A DNA stretch of 64,000 nucleotides from Deltaproteobacteria bacterium (GTDB lineage Bacteria > Myxococcota_A > UBA9160 > UBA4427): contig NZHD01000116.1 in NCBI GenBank assembly GCA_002691205.1, positions 1 to 64,000 on the forward strand, in the 5' to 3' direction. Under the pieces are notes generated by a model, which searched no databases, was not told the origin of the DNA, and saw nothing but the letters and a program-made list of their open reading frames with translations. A program made the translations under genes and the position numbers. This document shows, piece after piece, positions 8,074 to 15,690 of this stretch; the stretch's first letter is position 1, and each line of letters begins with the position of its first letter.

Positions 8074-8289
8074 ATGGAAATTACGATCGAATACTGCGTA
8101 CGTTGAAATTACCTTCCCCAAGCCACCAGTCTGGCGGCTGAGATCGAAGAAGTTACCCAAATTCAAGCCAAATTGATAAAGGGTGGGAGCGGCGTATTCG
8201 ATGTTCGCGTGGATGGTCGATTGATCTATTCAAAGAGCGAAACCGGGCGTTTTCCAGAACACGAAGAAGTGCTCAAAAAACTACACTAG
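8074..8289 (+). CDS. SelW-like (Rdx family) selenoprotein
   Basis: This is a 71-residue protein that contains an in-frame UGA at 8104-8106, read as Sec11 in a CxxU motif (Cys8-Val-Arg-Sec11) right after the first strand, MEITIEY. This is the position of the redox pair in SelW/SelT/SelH (Rdx) proteins. The C-terminal half, GVFDVRVDGRLIYSKSETGRFP, matches the SelW pattern of two strands followed by a G-x-P/F loop and terminal helix. Such proteins have a thioredoxin-like fold and bind glutathione or protein thiols; the bacterial function is not settled. AAGGA is nine bases before ATG. The gene overlaps the convergent M20 gene by 4 bases. It is invisible to callers that treat UGA as stop. Confidence 0.88.
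8121..8139 (+). promoter_or_regulatory. Candidate bacterial SECIS in the SelW-like gene
   Basis: AGCCACCAGTCTGGCGGCT folds as AGCC/GGCU, one A-C mismatch, CCA/UGG and a GUC loop. The loop guanine is 23 nt after the UGA, within the range known for bacterial SECIS elements. It shares the AGUCU/GGUCU type apical sequence with the GPx hairpin, although the stem is weaker. Confidence 0.68.
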
Positions 8290-9695
8290 GGCGTCTCGAC
8301 TTCCGGCTTCAATAGGTCTAGGGCCAACAAAGACATGGAGCGCACGGCCGCTTCAAGCGTCAGCTCCGGGACGGGGGCAAATCGACTCGAGTGCAGACTC
8401 GGAAGTGGATCGCCCCCGGGCCTTCGGCTCGCTTCATACTTCTCAGGATCCTGAGCCCCGACTCGGTACAGAAGGCCTGGAATCCCAAGTTCGCGGGAAT
8501 ACCGACCAAAATCTTCTCCCCCCATAGAGGGGCTCCGACTCACAACGGACTCCGCGCCAAAGGCGACCCGAAAAAGCCCCGTGGCCCTCTCAGTCAATGC
8601 AGGATCATTGTATACGGCGGGCGTGTAGCCCTCTCGGACTTCTATGTCGGGCGGCCTAGGACACTGAAACGTTCGACAAGTATCTCGTGCCAACTGCGCA
8701 ATCCCGTCGAGCAACTGCTTACGGACCGCATCTGTGTAAGAACGCACGGTCAATTGCAGGTGCGCCTGATCGGGAATCACATTGTGCTTGGCCCCAGCAT
8801 GAAAAGACCCGACAGTAACTACGGCTGGATCTTGAGGGGGGATTCGGCGACTCACTAAGGTTTGCAGGGCGGTAACAAAGTGAGCGGCCGTCACAATCGG
8901 ATCCACAGCTTGGTGAGGCCGAGCCCCATGACCTCCCCTGCCCCAGAAGGTCAGATCCACAGAGTCGACATTCGCCATGGTCCACCCCGATGTGTAACCG
9001 ATCGTGCCCGCGGGCAAACCGGACTCCACATGCAGCGCGAGGGAATACTCCGGAACCGGAAAACGCTCAAAAAGACCGGCCTCAATCATGGCCCGGGCGC
9101 CTCGACCAATTTCTTCAGCCGGCTGTGCGATGAGCACAAGGGTTCCGCTCCAGAACGCTTTTCCCGCCGCCATGAGCCCGGCCGTGGCGGTCAAAGCCGC
9201 TGTGTGGACATCATGCCCACAGGCATGCATCACACCCACGCGCCCCCCTCCGGGTCTCTCGACCTCCACTTGGCTCGCATACGAAAGCCCCGTTTCTTCT
9301 GTCACAGGCAACGCGTCCATATCGCCCCGGATCAGAACTGTCGGCCCACTCCCGTTTTCGAGCACCCCGACGACCCCGTGTCCGCCTATTCCCTCGCTCA
9401 CGGTAAAGCCCGCGGCGCGAAGCGCACCGGCTACCGCCCCGGCCGTCTTGGTCTCCTCAAGCGAGAGTTCAGGCTGAGCGTGAAGCTTTTTGTAGAGATC
9501 CACCACGCCCACGAGATGATCCGTGAGCCAATGATCCACAAATGTGACCTCGGCGTCCGAATCCCGCTGGGATCCGCTCAATGTACTCGGCCACCCAAGC
9601 GCAAGAATCAAAACAATGAAAAGAAACCCCCACAAACGCTCAACCCCATCGAGTCGACGCTTGGCCTCCCATTTAAAGCCCTCTCGAATCGCCAT
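8286..9695 (-). CDS. M20-family amidohydrolase/peptidase, exported
   Basis: This 469-residue protein belongs to the M20D group of metal-dependent aminoacylases and amidohydrolases. The metal and catalytic motifs are in order: RGDMDALP (123-130), MHACGHDVH (156-164), QPAEE (191-195) and a late MGGEDFGRY. A hydrophobic segment at residues 21-41 after a basic N-terminus suggests a signal peptide or anchor, which is less usual for this family and places the enzyme in the periplasm or at the membrane. Likely substrates are N-acyl or amide conjugates of amino acids. It overlaps the stop of the SelW-like gene by 4 bases (convergent). Confidence 0.85.
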   Translation of the reverse strand: MAIREGFKWEAKRRLDGVERLWGFLFIVLILALGWPSTLSGSQRDSDAEVTFVDHWLTDHLVGVVDLYKKLHAQPELSLEETKTAGAVAGALRAAGFTVSEGIGGHGVVGVLENGSGPTVLIRGDMDALPVTEETGLSYASQVEVERPGGGRVGVMHACGHDVHTAALTATAGLMAAGKAFWSGTLVLIAQPAEEIGRGARAMIEAGLFERFPVPEYSLALHVESGLPAGTIGYTSGWTMANVDSVDLTFWGRGGHGARPHQAVDPIVTAAHFVTALQTLVSRRIPPQDPAVVTVGSFHAGAKHNVIPDQAHLQLTVRSYTDAVRKQLLDGIAQLARDTCRTFQCPRPPDIEVREGYTPAVYNDPALTERATGLFRVAFGAESVVSRSPSMGGEDFGRYSRELGIPGLLYRVGAQDPEKYEASRRPGGDPLPSLHSSRFAPVPELTLEAAVRSMSLLALDLLKPEVETP

Positions 9696-9884
9696 ATTCC
9701 CAACGCTAGCGTGATCCGAACGCTACGCATGCAGTCAAGAAGAGCCTCAGCCCGAACTAAAATCGGATCAAAAAGGTGCCCGATCACCCCTTTTATCTGA
9801 TTTTTTATCCGTGTCGCAGATATTCCGTCCGTGCAGAATGCTATCTATGAACCCTCAGACAGTTTAAGGAGTTCCATTCGAGTG

Positions 9885-10799
9885 ATGAGTAGAGCACTTC
9901 CTGAAAAGGGGATCGTGATCCTAGTTCTGTCTCTATCCATCGCGGCCTCGGGTTGCCAGCAGTTAAGATTCCCCCAACCTCAAGAAGCGACTTCAGCCGC
10001 CTCACAAGACGCTCCGCCAGAGAAGCCAAAGACAGTTGAGGCGGCACCGGCCCCCGAAGCATTGCCCTCCGAGCACTGGACAACGCTGGCGGCGAAGGGC
10101 CGTGCCTCTTTCCGAGCCAACAACATGGAGGAGAGCGAGAAAGCGTATCTCGCCTCTTTAAAAGCGACGAGTGGCTTCGAGGCGTACGACGTTCGCGTCA
10201 CTACCGCGTTGGACAACTTGGCCCGGATCGCTGCCTACTATCAAAAACGGGGTGAGTACGAAAAAGCGGCTCCCATCGTTGATGTCGTCGCCAGAAATGC
10301 AAGCGAGGGACGAAAAGCGGAATTTGAATCAGCCGGCCCGCCGCTCCTGCGGCAGGCGATCACCCTCTCCACCGATAAGCAATATGAGGCAGCCATTCGC
10401 TTAAACCGTCTGGCCCTCACTCTGCTCGGGGTCGATCAGACCTCAAATCAGGCTGAAAGTCTGAGTGCGCGCTGGAATCTAGCGGATGGATACATCGAAT
10501 CCGGCCAGACTGGAAAAGCGGAAGAGCAAATTAAGATCCTCCGCGAAAGACTAGACCGAATTTATGGCCCAGAATCGCCTCAAGCCACAAGTTTGTGGGT
10601 GCAGGTAGGCCGAATACAAGTCGCTAACGGAAACATCGCGAGCGCAGAGACCAGCTACCTCAAGGTCATCGACGCGGAACAGATTCAAAAAGACCGCAAG
10701 ATCGAAGCGCTTGAACTCTACATCGACCTACTTGAAGGCTCCGACCGCTCGCAAGAAGCAGGAACGCGGAAACGAGAACTCAAAAAACTCGCTTCCTAA
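9885..10799 (+). CDS. TPR-repeat lipoprotein
   Basis: This protein has 304 residues. A lipoprotein signal (hydrophobic stretch ILVLSLSIAASGC) places lipidation at Cys24. An Ala/Pro-rich linker follows, then several TPR-like helical pairs from about residue 75 onward (YEKAAPIVDVVARN, YEAAIRLNRLALTLLG, TGKAEEQIKILRERL, IASAETSYLKVIDAEQ). TPR domains mediate protein-protein contacts, so the protein is probably a periplasmic or outer-membrane-tethered scaffold. ATG 9885 is chosen because it sits directly before the signal; GTG 9882 is equally possible, with AAGGAG at 9865-9870. It resembles in style the TPR protein at 42835. It converges on the 10832 gene. Confidence 0.7.
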   Translation: MSRALPEKGIVILVLSLSIAASGCQQLRFPQPQEATSAASQDAPPEKPKTVEAAPAPEALPSEHWTTLAAKGRASFRANNMEESEKAYLASLKATSGFEAYDVRVTTALDNLARIAAYYQKRGEYEKAAPIVDVVARNASEGRKAEFESAGPPLLRQAITLSTDKQYEAAIRLNRLALTLLGVDQTSNQAESLSARWNLADGYIESGQTGKAEEQIKILRERLDRIYGPESPQATSLWVQVGRIQVANGNIASAETSYLKVIDAEQIQKDRKIEALELYIDLLEGSDRSQEAGTRKRELKKLAS

Positions 10800-10831
10800 C
10801 TCCCAGGCGTCATTCCGAAACGGGCGAACAC

Positions 10832-11464
10832 TCAAAACCCCGGCAAAACCACACCCGTCCAATTGCCGGGCCCGCCTGTGGCTGGGGCCGGATCGAACCC
10901 ACCCGCACAGGCACTCGCGGGCGTATCACAGGGTTGCAGGACATTCAGCGAGCTTTCGTCGCCCTGAATAGGCACACCCATCGCTAAGTTTGCATCCGCC
11001 AAAGCGGCCACGTCGGGGACAAAACGTTCGGAGGCCCTCTTGGCAATGAGCAAATCTTGCTCTGGGACGGGCTCAAAAGCCGGCGCAGGCGCACTCACCG
11101 AGGGCAAAGCGACCTCCTCAACGACCGGTGGCGGAACCACGACGGGCACAGGAGCGACGACCACCGGAATCGGCGCAGAGTCGCTTTCCACCGCCAAAAT
11201 AGCGGCCGAGACGGACTCCTCTGCCGCCGCCTCCACGGGAGCGGTGACTGCGACAGGAACAGGAACGGACTCTTTGACCGGCAACGGATCAAGAGGCGGA
11301 TCCGGCATAACAGGGGGCAGCGAGCCTTCCTCTGGAGGCTCTGCGACCACGACAGAATCCGATGTTTGATTCATAGGCCCGCAATAACTCCACAAAAGAA
11401 GAGCCAGTAGAATCAGGCCCGCTGTCGCCATCACGTTCACGCGTGAGATACCGGGTGTCGACAT
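10832..11464 (-). CDS. Membrane-anchored Pro/Val/Ala-rich protein
   Basis: This is a 210-residue protein with one N-terminal membrane helix (VMATAGLILLALLLWSYC) and a long low-complexity region rich in Pro, Val, Ala and Glu (about residues 40-140). A more ordered C-terminal part contains RASERFVPDVAALADANLA and three cysteines. It could be lipid-modified at Cys28, but the lipobox is poor. The Pro-rich region probably spans the periplasm. It is the third gene of a minus-strand run after the PEP-CTERM protein and the TPR/barrel protein (34-base gap), so it may serve the same surface structure. No family recognised. Confidence 0.58.
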   Translation of the reverse strand: MSTPGISRVNVMATAGLILLALLLWSYCGPMNQTSDSVVVAEPPEEGSLPPVMPDPPLDPLPVKESVPVPVAVTAPVEAAAEESVSAAILAVESDSAPIPVVVAPVPVVVPPPVVEEVALPSVSAPAPAFEPVPEQDLLIAKRASERFVPDVAALADANLAMGVPIQGDESSLNVLQPCDTPASACAGGFDPAPATGGPGNWTGVVLPGF

Positions 11465-11497
11465 TTAATCTCTCCTTCCATCGTGAAGTGCCCAGGC

Positions 11498-13156
11498 CTA
11501 AAGATCGAGCGAAAGGTAGGCACCCACGATATGACGTCTGTAGTCAAAGACGGCTACGTTTGAATTGTTTCGAATGTAAAAATAACGAGCCGATAGATCG
11601 ACATTTCTCGTCAGAGGACGGCTCAGAATGGCAGTAAATCGACTCACCTGATCAAGCCGGTCTTCAGTCGGCAAAACGTAAGGAATCCCATTGGGCAAAG
11701 GCGGAGTCGGGTAGCTCGAAGGCGAGTCAAACGGGGTGTACTCCCAACTCCCTTCCGCATCCAATTCAAGTCGCCAGGGGAGTTCGACATCAAAACCAAG
11801 ACTCAGCTGATAGCCCGAGTAATCCCAATCCGTGCCGTCAGCCCAATACTGGCGATATAAGAAGCCCCCTCGAAAGCGCAAATCACGAAATCCTCTCAAA
11901 AGGGTCTCTTTGAAGCGATACTCATGACGTAAACCGATCCGAATCCCATTGCCGTCTCGATTTCGCACCTCGGCCGCATCAAAGCCAACGGGCCCACAAG
12001 GCCGAGAGGGATCTGGACAGATCCCAGGGTTAGCCGCAGTGGCCGTGGGAACCGGGGGGATATCGTAGTCATAGTCGTTCCACTCCCAAGAAACCGACAA
12101 TGCGCTTCGTCCCGCTTTCTTCCAATCGTGATGCCCGGTCAGCGCTGCGACTTGCGTCGACACGAAGGACTCGTAATCCACCCAAGCATGACCAAACGAG
12201 TATCTCAATCGCAAAAGACTTTGATCATTAATCCAGCGATCCAGCCAAAGTCCAACCGTTGGATACTGCACATCAAATTGATTCAAATCAAAATAAGCCG
12301 AACCGGCATAATTTCCAATCAAGCCACCCGACCAGTTTCCGGTATCAAAAACTTCAAACCCACCTTCAAGAGACCATGTCGCTCGGCCGTCAGACTCCCC
12401 CGAGATATCTCCGGCCAGTGGAATGCCATCACCGAGCAAAACCACATTGCTGTCGTATTCAAAACCCACCTGAGCGCCGAGCCAGTTACGATCTTCCAAC
12501 GCGACACTGTCGAGAACCGAGCGCGCCTGGCGGCCCCACTCTCCATCGGGATCGAGAGCAGCGACTCGCTCTAGCGCCAACTTCGCATTTTTTCGATCCC
12601 GCAGACCCATAAAAGAAAGGCCGGCATAATAAGAGGCAACGGGCTCCACTTCACCTGGAGAGGCTTCCGCCGCATTTTGCAAAGAGGCCGCAGCGTCCGC
12701 TTGCTCCCCCTGCTGAAGCAAGAGCAGCCCCTTGTAGAACTGAAATTGAGCCTCTGCCGACGGCCGGTAGTGGCCCTCCGAAGCTTGAAGAGCTTTCCAT
12801 GCAGCGTCATAGTCCTCCAAATGATAGAGGGCAATCGCCAGATACAGCTGCGTATTTTCAGCCTCTGGCGCGAGCCGAACCGAAGCGGCAAGAGCCTTTT
12901 CAGCCCCGACATAATCGAAGCGCTGAATCTGGCACTCGCCTTGAAGGCGAGCGAGATCCGCCGAGTCAGGATGCTCCGCACGAGCCCGCTGGATTTGAGG
13001 CAATGCGGCTTGGCACCCCTCATTCGCTGCGGCTTGACGCAGTTTGTATTCGACCTGCCCTGGGTGAGCTTGGCCCCAGGCCGCGCCTTGAATCAAAATA
13101 AAACCAGCGATCCAAGCGCCGAGACAAAGAGCAGTTGATGTCCTGGAGTTGAACAC
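11498..13156 (-). CDS. TPR protein with C-terminal outer-membrane beta-barrel
   Basis: This protein has 552 residues. After a signal peptide (ending AAWGQA), residues 30-220 carry TPR-like repeats (FDYVGAEKALAASVRLAPEA, EDYDAAWKALQASEG, GEQADAAASLQNAAEASPGE). The rest has alternating strands rich in Trp, Tyr and Gly (WLGAQVGFEYDSNVV to the terminal YLSLDL), as in outer-membrane beta-barrels of the TPR-porin type known from polysaccharide secretion and PEP-CTERM bacteria. GTG 13156 is chosen as start, 7 bases after the PEP-CTERM stop codon; an ATG at 13186 would overlap that gene and add residues before the signal. Coupled translation is likely. It probably forms an outer-membrane pore or anchor. 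Confidence 0.72.
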   Translation of the reverse strand: MFNSRTSTALCLGAWIAGFILIQGAAWGQAHPGQVEYKLRQAAANEGCQAALPQIQRARAEHPDSADLARLQGECQIQRFDYVGAEKALAASVRLAPEAENTQLYLAIALYHLEDYDAAWKALQASEGHYRPSAEAQFQFYKGLLLLQQGEQADAAASLQNAAEASPGEVEPVASYYAGLSFMGLRDRKNAKLALERVAALDPDGEWGRQARSVLDSVALEDRNWLGAQVGFEYDSNVVLLGDGIPLAGDISGESDGRATWSLEGGFEVFDTGNWSGGLIGNYAGSAYFDLNQFDVQYPTVGLWLDRWINDQSLLRLRYSFGHAWVDYESFVSTQVAALTGHHDWKKAGRSALSVSWEWNDYDYDIPPVPTATAANPGICPDPSRPCGPVGFDAAEVRNRDGNGIRIGLRHEYRFKETLLRGFRDLRFRGGFLYRQYWADGTDWDYSGYQLSLGFDVELPWRLELDAEGSWEYTPFDSPSSYPTPPLPNGIPYVLPTEDRLDQVSRFTAILSRPLTRNVDLSARYFYIRNNSNVAVFDYRRHIVGAYLSLDL

Positions 13157-13163
13157 GTCGGCC

Positions 13164-13847
13164 CTACCGGCGACGCACAACCGCAAAAGTGGCCAGCCCC
13201 AGCATCACCAGTGAGGCTGTTCCTGGCTCAGGCACAGGATAGTATGCGGCCGTAAATATCTCGGGTGTGCTGGCTTGCATCGCATTCACTTCGTACTTCA
13301 CAGTTTTACTCTCACCAAAGGCTGAAAAACGGAATCCAAAATATTTTAACCCATCTGGATGCAGAGCAAAAAGAAGCGGGTCCGTCTGAATTCCACCCAC
13401 CAATGAGCCGTCCGTATCAAACCAAACATCTGAGACCGTGTACCCTGTATCTTGCATCCCAGCGAAAAGAATATAGAGCCCCTCATTCGGGATCGGGTGA
13501 GCGGGCGGCACGCTCTCAAGTGTTAGCGTGACCAAGTCAGTGTAAGCCGTGCCTTGAACGATGCTGCTCTGACAGTCACCGACACCGTTCGCCAACAGGC
13601 AATGATCTATGGAATAAATGATATCCGATCCCGAGCCCGTGGGCCCTGCCGAAAAACTTTCGCCGTCTGGACTGATATCAAGATCAGGGACCGTGGGGAA
13701 CGAAGGACTCCCCGAGTAGAAGCCCGCAGCGGAATCGACACCGACAAACCGAACCATAGCGGCATTGGCCGTGCTGATGAGAAACGACTGGACAAGGAAC
13801 ATTAAAATCAGTGCAACCGCGATGCGACCCAACTTCATTGTTTTCAC
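13164..13847 (-). CDS. PEP-CTERM sorting-domain surface protein
   Basis: This 227-residue protein has an N-terminal signal (LILMFLVQSFLISTANA) and a C-terminal PEP-CTERM tripartite tail: VPEPGT, a hydrophobic helix (SLVMLGLATFAVV) and the terminal RRR. In this family the tail is cut by an exosortase, which couples the protein to the extracellular matrix or the surface. The middle is a beta-rich domain with no motif I recognise. An exosortase (EpsH/XrtA) is expected elsewhere in the genome but is not in this window. It is the first gene of the three-gene run toward 10832. Confidence 0.83.
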   Translation of the reverse strand: MKTMKLGRIAVALILMFLVQSFLISTANAAMVRFVGVDSAAGFYSGSPSFPTVPDLDISPDGESFSAGPTGSGSDIIYSIDHCLLANGVGDCQSSIVQGTAYTDLVTLTLESVPPAHPIPNEGLYILFAGMQDTGYTVSDVWFDTDGSLVGGIQTDPLLFALHPDGLKYFGFRFSAFGESKTVKYEVNAMQASTPEIFTAAYYPVPEPGTASLVMLGLATFAVVRRR

Positions 13848-14164
13848 CTTTTTTAATTCAGATCCAAACTAAGTTCACATCCGGGGTGGGATTCGCACCC
13901 TCCTCAAGCGGATCCGAGGCCACCACCCGCAGCGGCCCGTAGACCCAAACCGCTTATAGGAAGTCAGTGGTCTGGCCGGTGAAGATGTGGCTGAGCCAGC
14001 GGACCCTAAACACACAAAAACGATAAAAAAACCGGGACTTAAACGACCTTTGCGTATTTCCTAGAAAGAATGTCGGAATAATGTGGGGGTCCAGAGACAA
14101 TCCGGCCCACGGGGTCGAACTCAAGCCTTGAGCGGAGCCAGGATGACCAGAATCAAGCCCCCGC
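13848..14164. other. Intergenic region with structured leader
   Basis: This 317-base region separates the end of the RlmI-like gene and the start of the PEP-CTERM gene, both on the minus strand, and holds no convincing reading frame. On the minus strand, 13913-13879 can fold into a nested stem: ATCCG/CGGAT around GGGTG/CACCC with loop CGAATCC. The hairpin ends 32 bases before the PEP-CTERM start. This could be a regulatory leader, but I do not recognise a known riboswitch class. An A/T-rich tract around 14020-14040 might hold promoter elements. Confidence 0.3.
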
Positions 14165-15550
14165 TCAGAGCCGTTCAGCCACCACACCGGTGAAAGGCTC
14201 GCCCTCAGGAAAGCCTTTAAGGCGCGGAAAATCCGGTCCGGGACCCGCGATTTCGACCTTTGAAAGAGCAACGCCCACTCGGGCCGCTGCAGTCTCAACA
14301 AGCGACCTCAAGGCCGAAGGTTCGAAGCGGTCGTTTCGGCAGACCAGCAAAACGCCTCCTGGCTCAAGTCTTTTAAAGCAGTCGCCCAACAACGGTTCGA
14401 GGTCTTTTCGAATCGACCAGTAGTGGCGCCCAGCCGCAGCGGCCGTGGGTGGGTCCACGACGATTCCGCTGAAGCGTTCCGCCCCCTCCAGAGCATTCAA
14501 ATAACGACGTCCTTCATGTCGAATAGAATCATGCCGTGTGACGTCTACGCCCCGATTTCGATTGAGTTTCAGGTTCTGCTCAAGCCATTTTAGATACGCG
14601 GCGGACAAATCCACGCTCACCACTCGGTCCGCACCCGCCGCCAACAAGGCCACACTAAATGCACCCGTATGTGCAAAGAGGTTCAACCAACGGCCGCCCC
14701 GGCGCGCGCGCTTCGCCATACGTGCCCGATTTTCACGTTGATCCAAGAAAAGCCCTACACCCGGACGCGGCCGCGCCGGCTCAACGAGGCCCGGTTCTAC
14801 GCCAAAAGCTAAACCCCGCTCAAAGACATTCACCCGACCTGAAGCTTCGAAGTGCTCGCTCAACCAAGTCTTCGGGGGCAACTCTCGCCAGCGAACAGCC
14901 GCTCTCCCGCTCCCCGCCTTGGGTGGCTGGTACCGCACTTCAATGATCGGCTGAGGCTCAGATTGCGCAAAAACACCCAGATGGACCTGGAGGCGATCGA
15001 CTACCCTGGAAAGGAGCGCCTCGCCCACGGCCCCCCAGATGCCCACTCGGAGCAAAGGTCCCAACCGATCAAGACTGAGCCCCGGAAGACGGTCCGCTTC
15101 CCCGTGAATCAGGCGAAGAGCCTCCGTGTACGATTCTCCATCCACAGAAAGTCGAGCAGACCCTTTTTCCGACAAGGCATATCGACTCGAAAGGGCGGCC
15201 TTCACCCTCGCATCCACTTCCTCGGCCTCGTCGCCGGCACTCGTCCCGGCTCGAGCCCACATCCGCGCCGCAATGGGCCCTTTGCCTTCGATCCGAGCCC
15301 AGCCCAGTTCTTGGCCTTTGGGGCCTTGTACTCTGACCTGAGAGCCCGGACGGAAATCAGTCGGATCATCACTTTCAGCGTCAGGCAGAATCCAAGGGTG
15401 ACCCCTTGAAAGCACACGAGCTGTCGCCCGCGAGACGTTAAATGTTTTGTGATGTTTCACCTTGGCCACAGCCGTGGAACATACCCGGACCTGCAGGACC
15501 CGTGAAGACGCATCCATCAAATGATTCAAAGACGACAAAAAGCGAGACAA
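14165..15550 (-). CDS. RlmI-like SAM-dependent RNA methyltransferase
   Basis: This protein has up to 461 residues. After about 35 poorly conserved residues comes a PUA-like domain (RATARVLSRGHPWILPD), then a central EEHD-like domain, and a C-terminal methyltransferase: motif I region RWLNLFAHTGAFSVALLAAGA, the acidic motif VSVDLSAAYLKW and the VDPPTAA motif IV found in the 23S rRNA m5C1962 methyltransferase RlmI. The C-terminal VCRNDRFEP takes the place of the usual catalytic Cys-containing segment. Length exceeds typical RlmI (about 396 residues), partly because the first in-frame ATG is probably not the true start. Target is likely 23S rRNA, by analogy only. Confidence 0.78.
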   Translation of the reverse strand: MSRFLSSLNHLMDASSRVLQVRVCSTAVAKVKHHKTFNVSRATARVLSRGHPWILPDAESDDPTDFRPGSQVRVQGPKGQELGWARIEGKGPIAARMWARAGTSAGDEAEEVDARVKAALSSRYALSEKGSARLSVDGESYTEALRLIHGEADRLPGLSLDRLGPLLRVGIWGAVGEALLSRVVDRLQVHLGVFAQSEPQPIIEVRYQPPKAGSGRAAVRWRELPPKTWLSEHFEASGRVNVFERGLAFGVEPGLVEPARPRPGVGLFLDQRENRARMAKRARRGGRWLNLFAHTGAFSVALLAAGADRVVSVDLSAAYLKWLEQNLKLNRNRGVDVTRHDSIRHEGRRYLNALEGAERFSGIVVDPPTAAAAGRHYWSIRKDLEPLLGDCFKRLEPGGVLLVCRNDRFEPSALRSLVETAAARVGVALSKVEIAGPGPDFPRLKGFPEGEPFTGVVAERL

Positions 15551-15690
15551 ACGGACCCTGTTCGTCTAGACATAGGAGTTCATCCTCAAAGCCATATATC
15601 CAAGCCCCTCGTCTAAGTCGCAATCGGTGAGAGGCAGATCAAAAAATGTCCCGTGGGCTCCTCAGCCCGTAAGAGAATGACGAGTTATCC

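Noticed and set aside
13879-13913. Cobalamin riboswitch
   Set aside because: Only GGTGCGAATCC resembles the B12 element; the GCCCCGCCACTG-like segment and the flanking helices are missing, and the gene has no B12 link.
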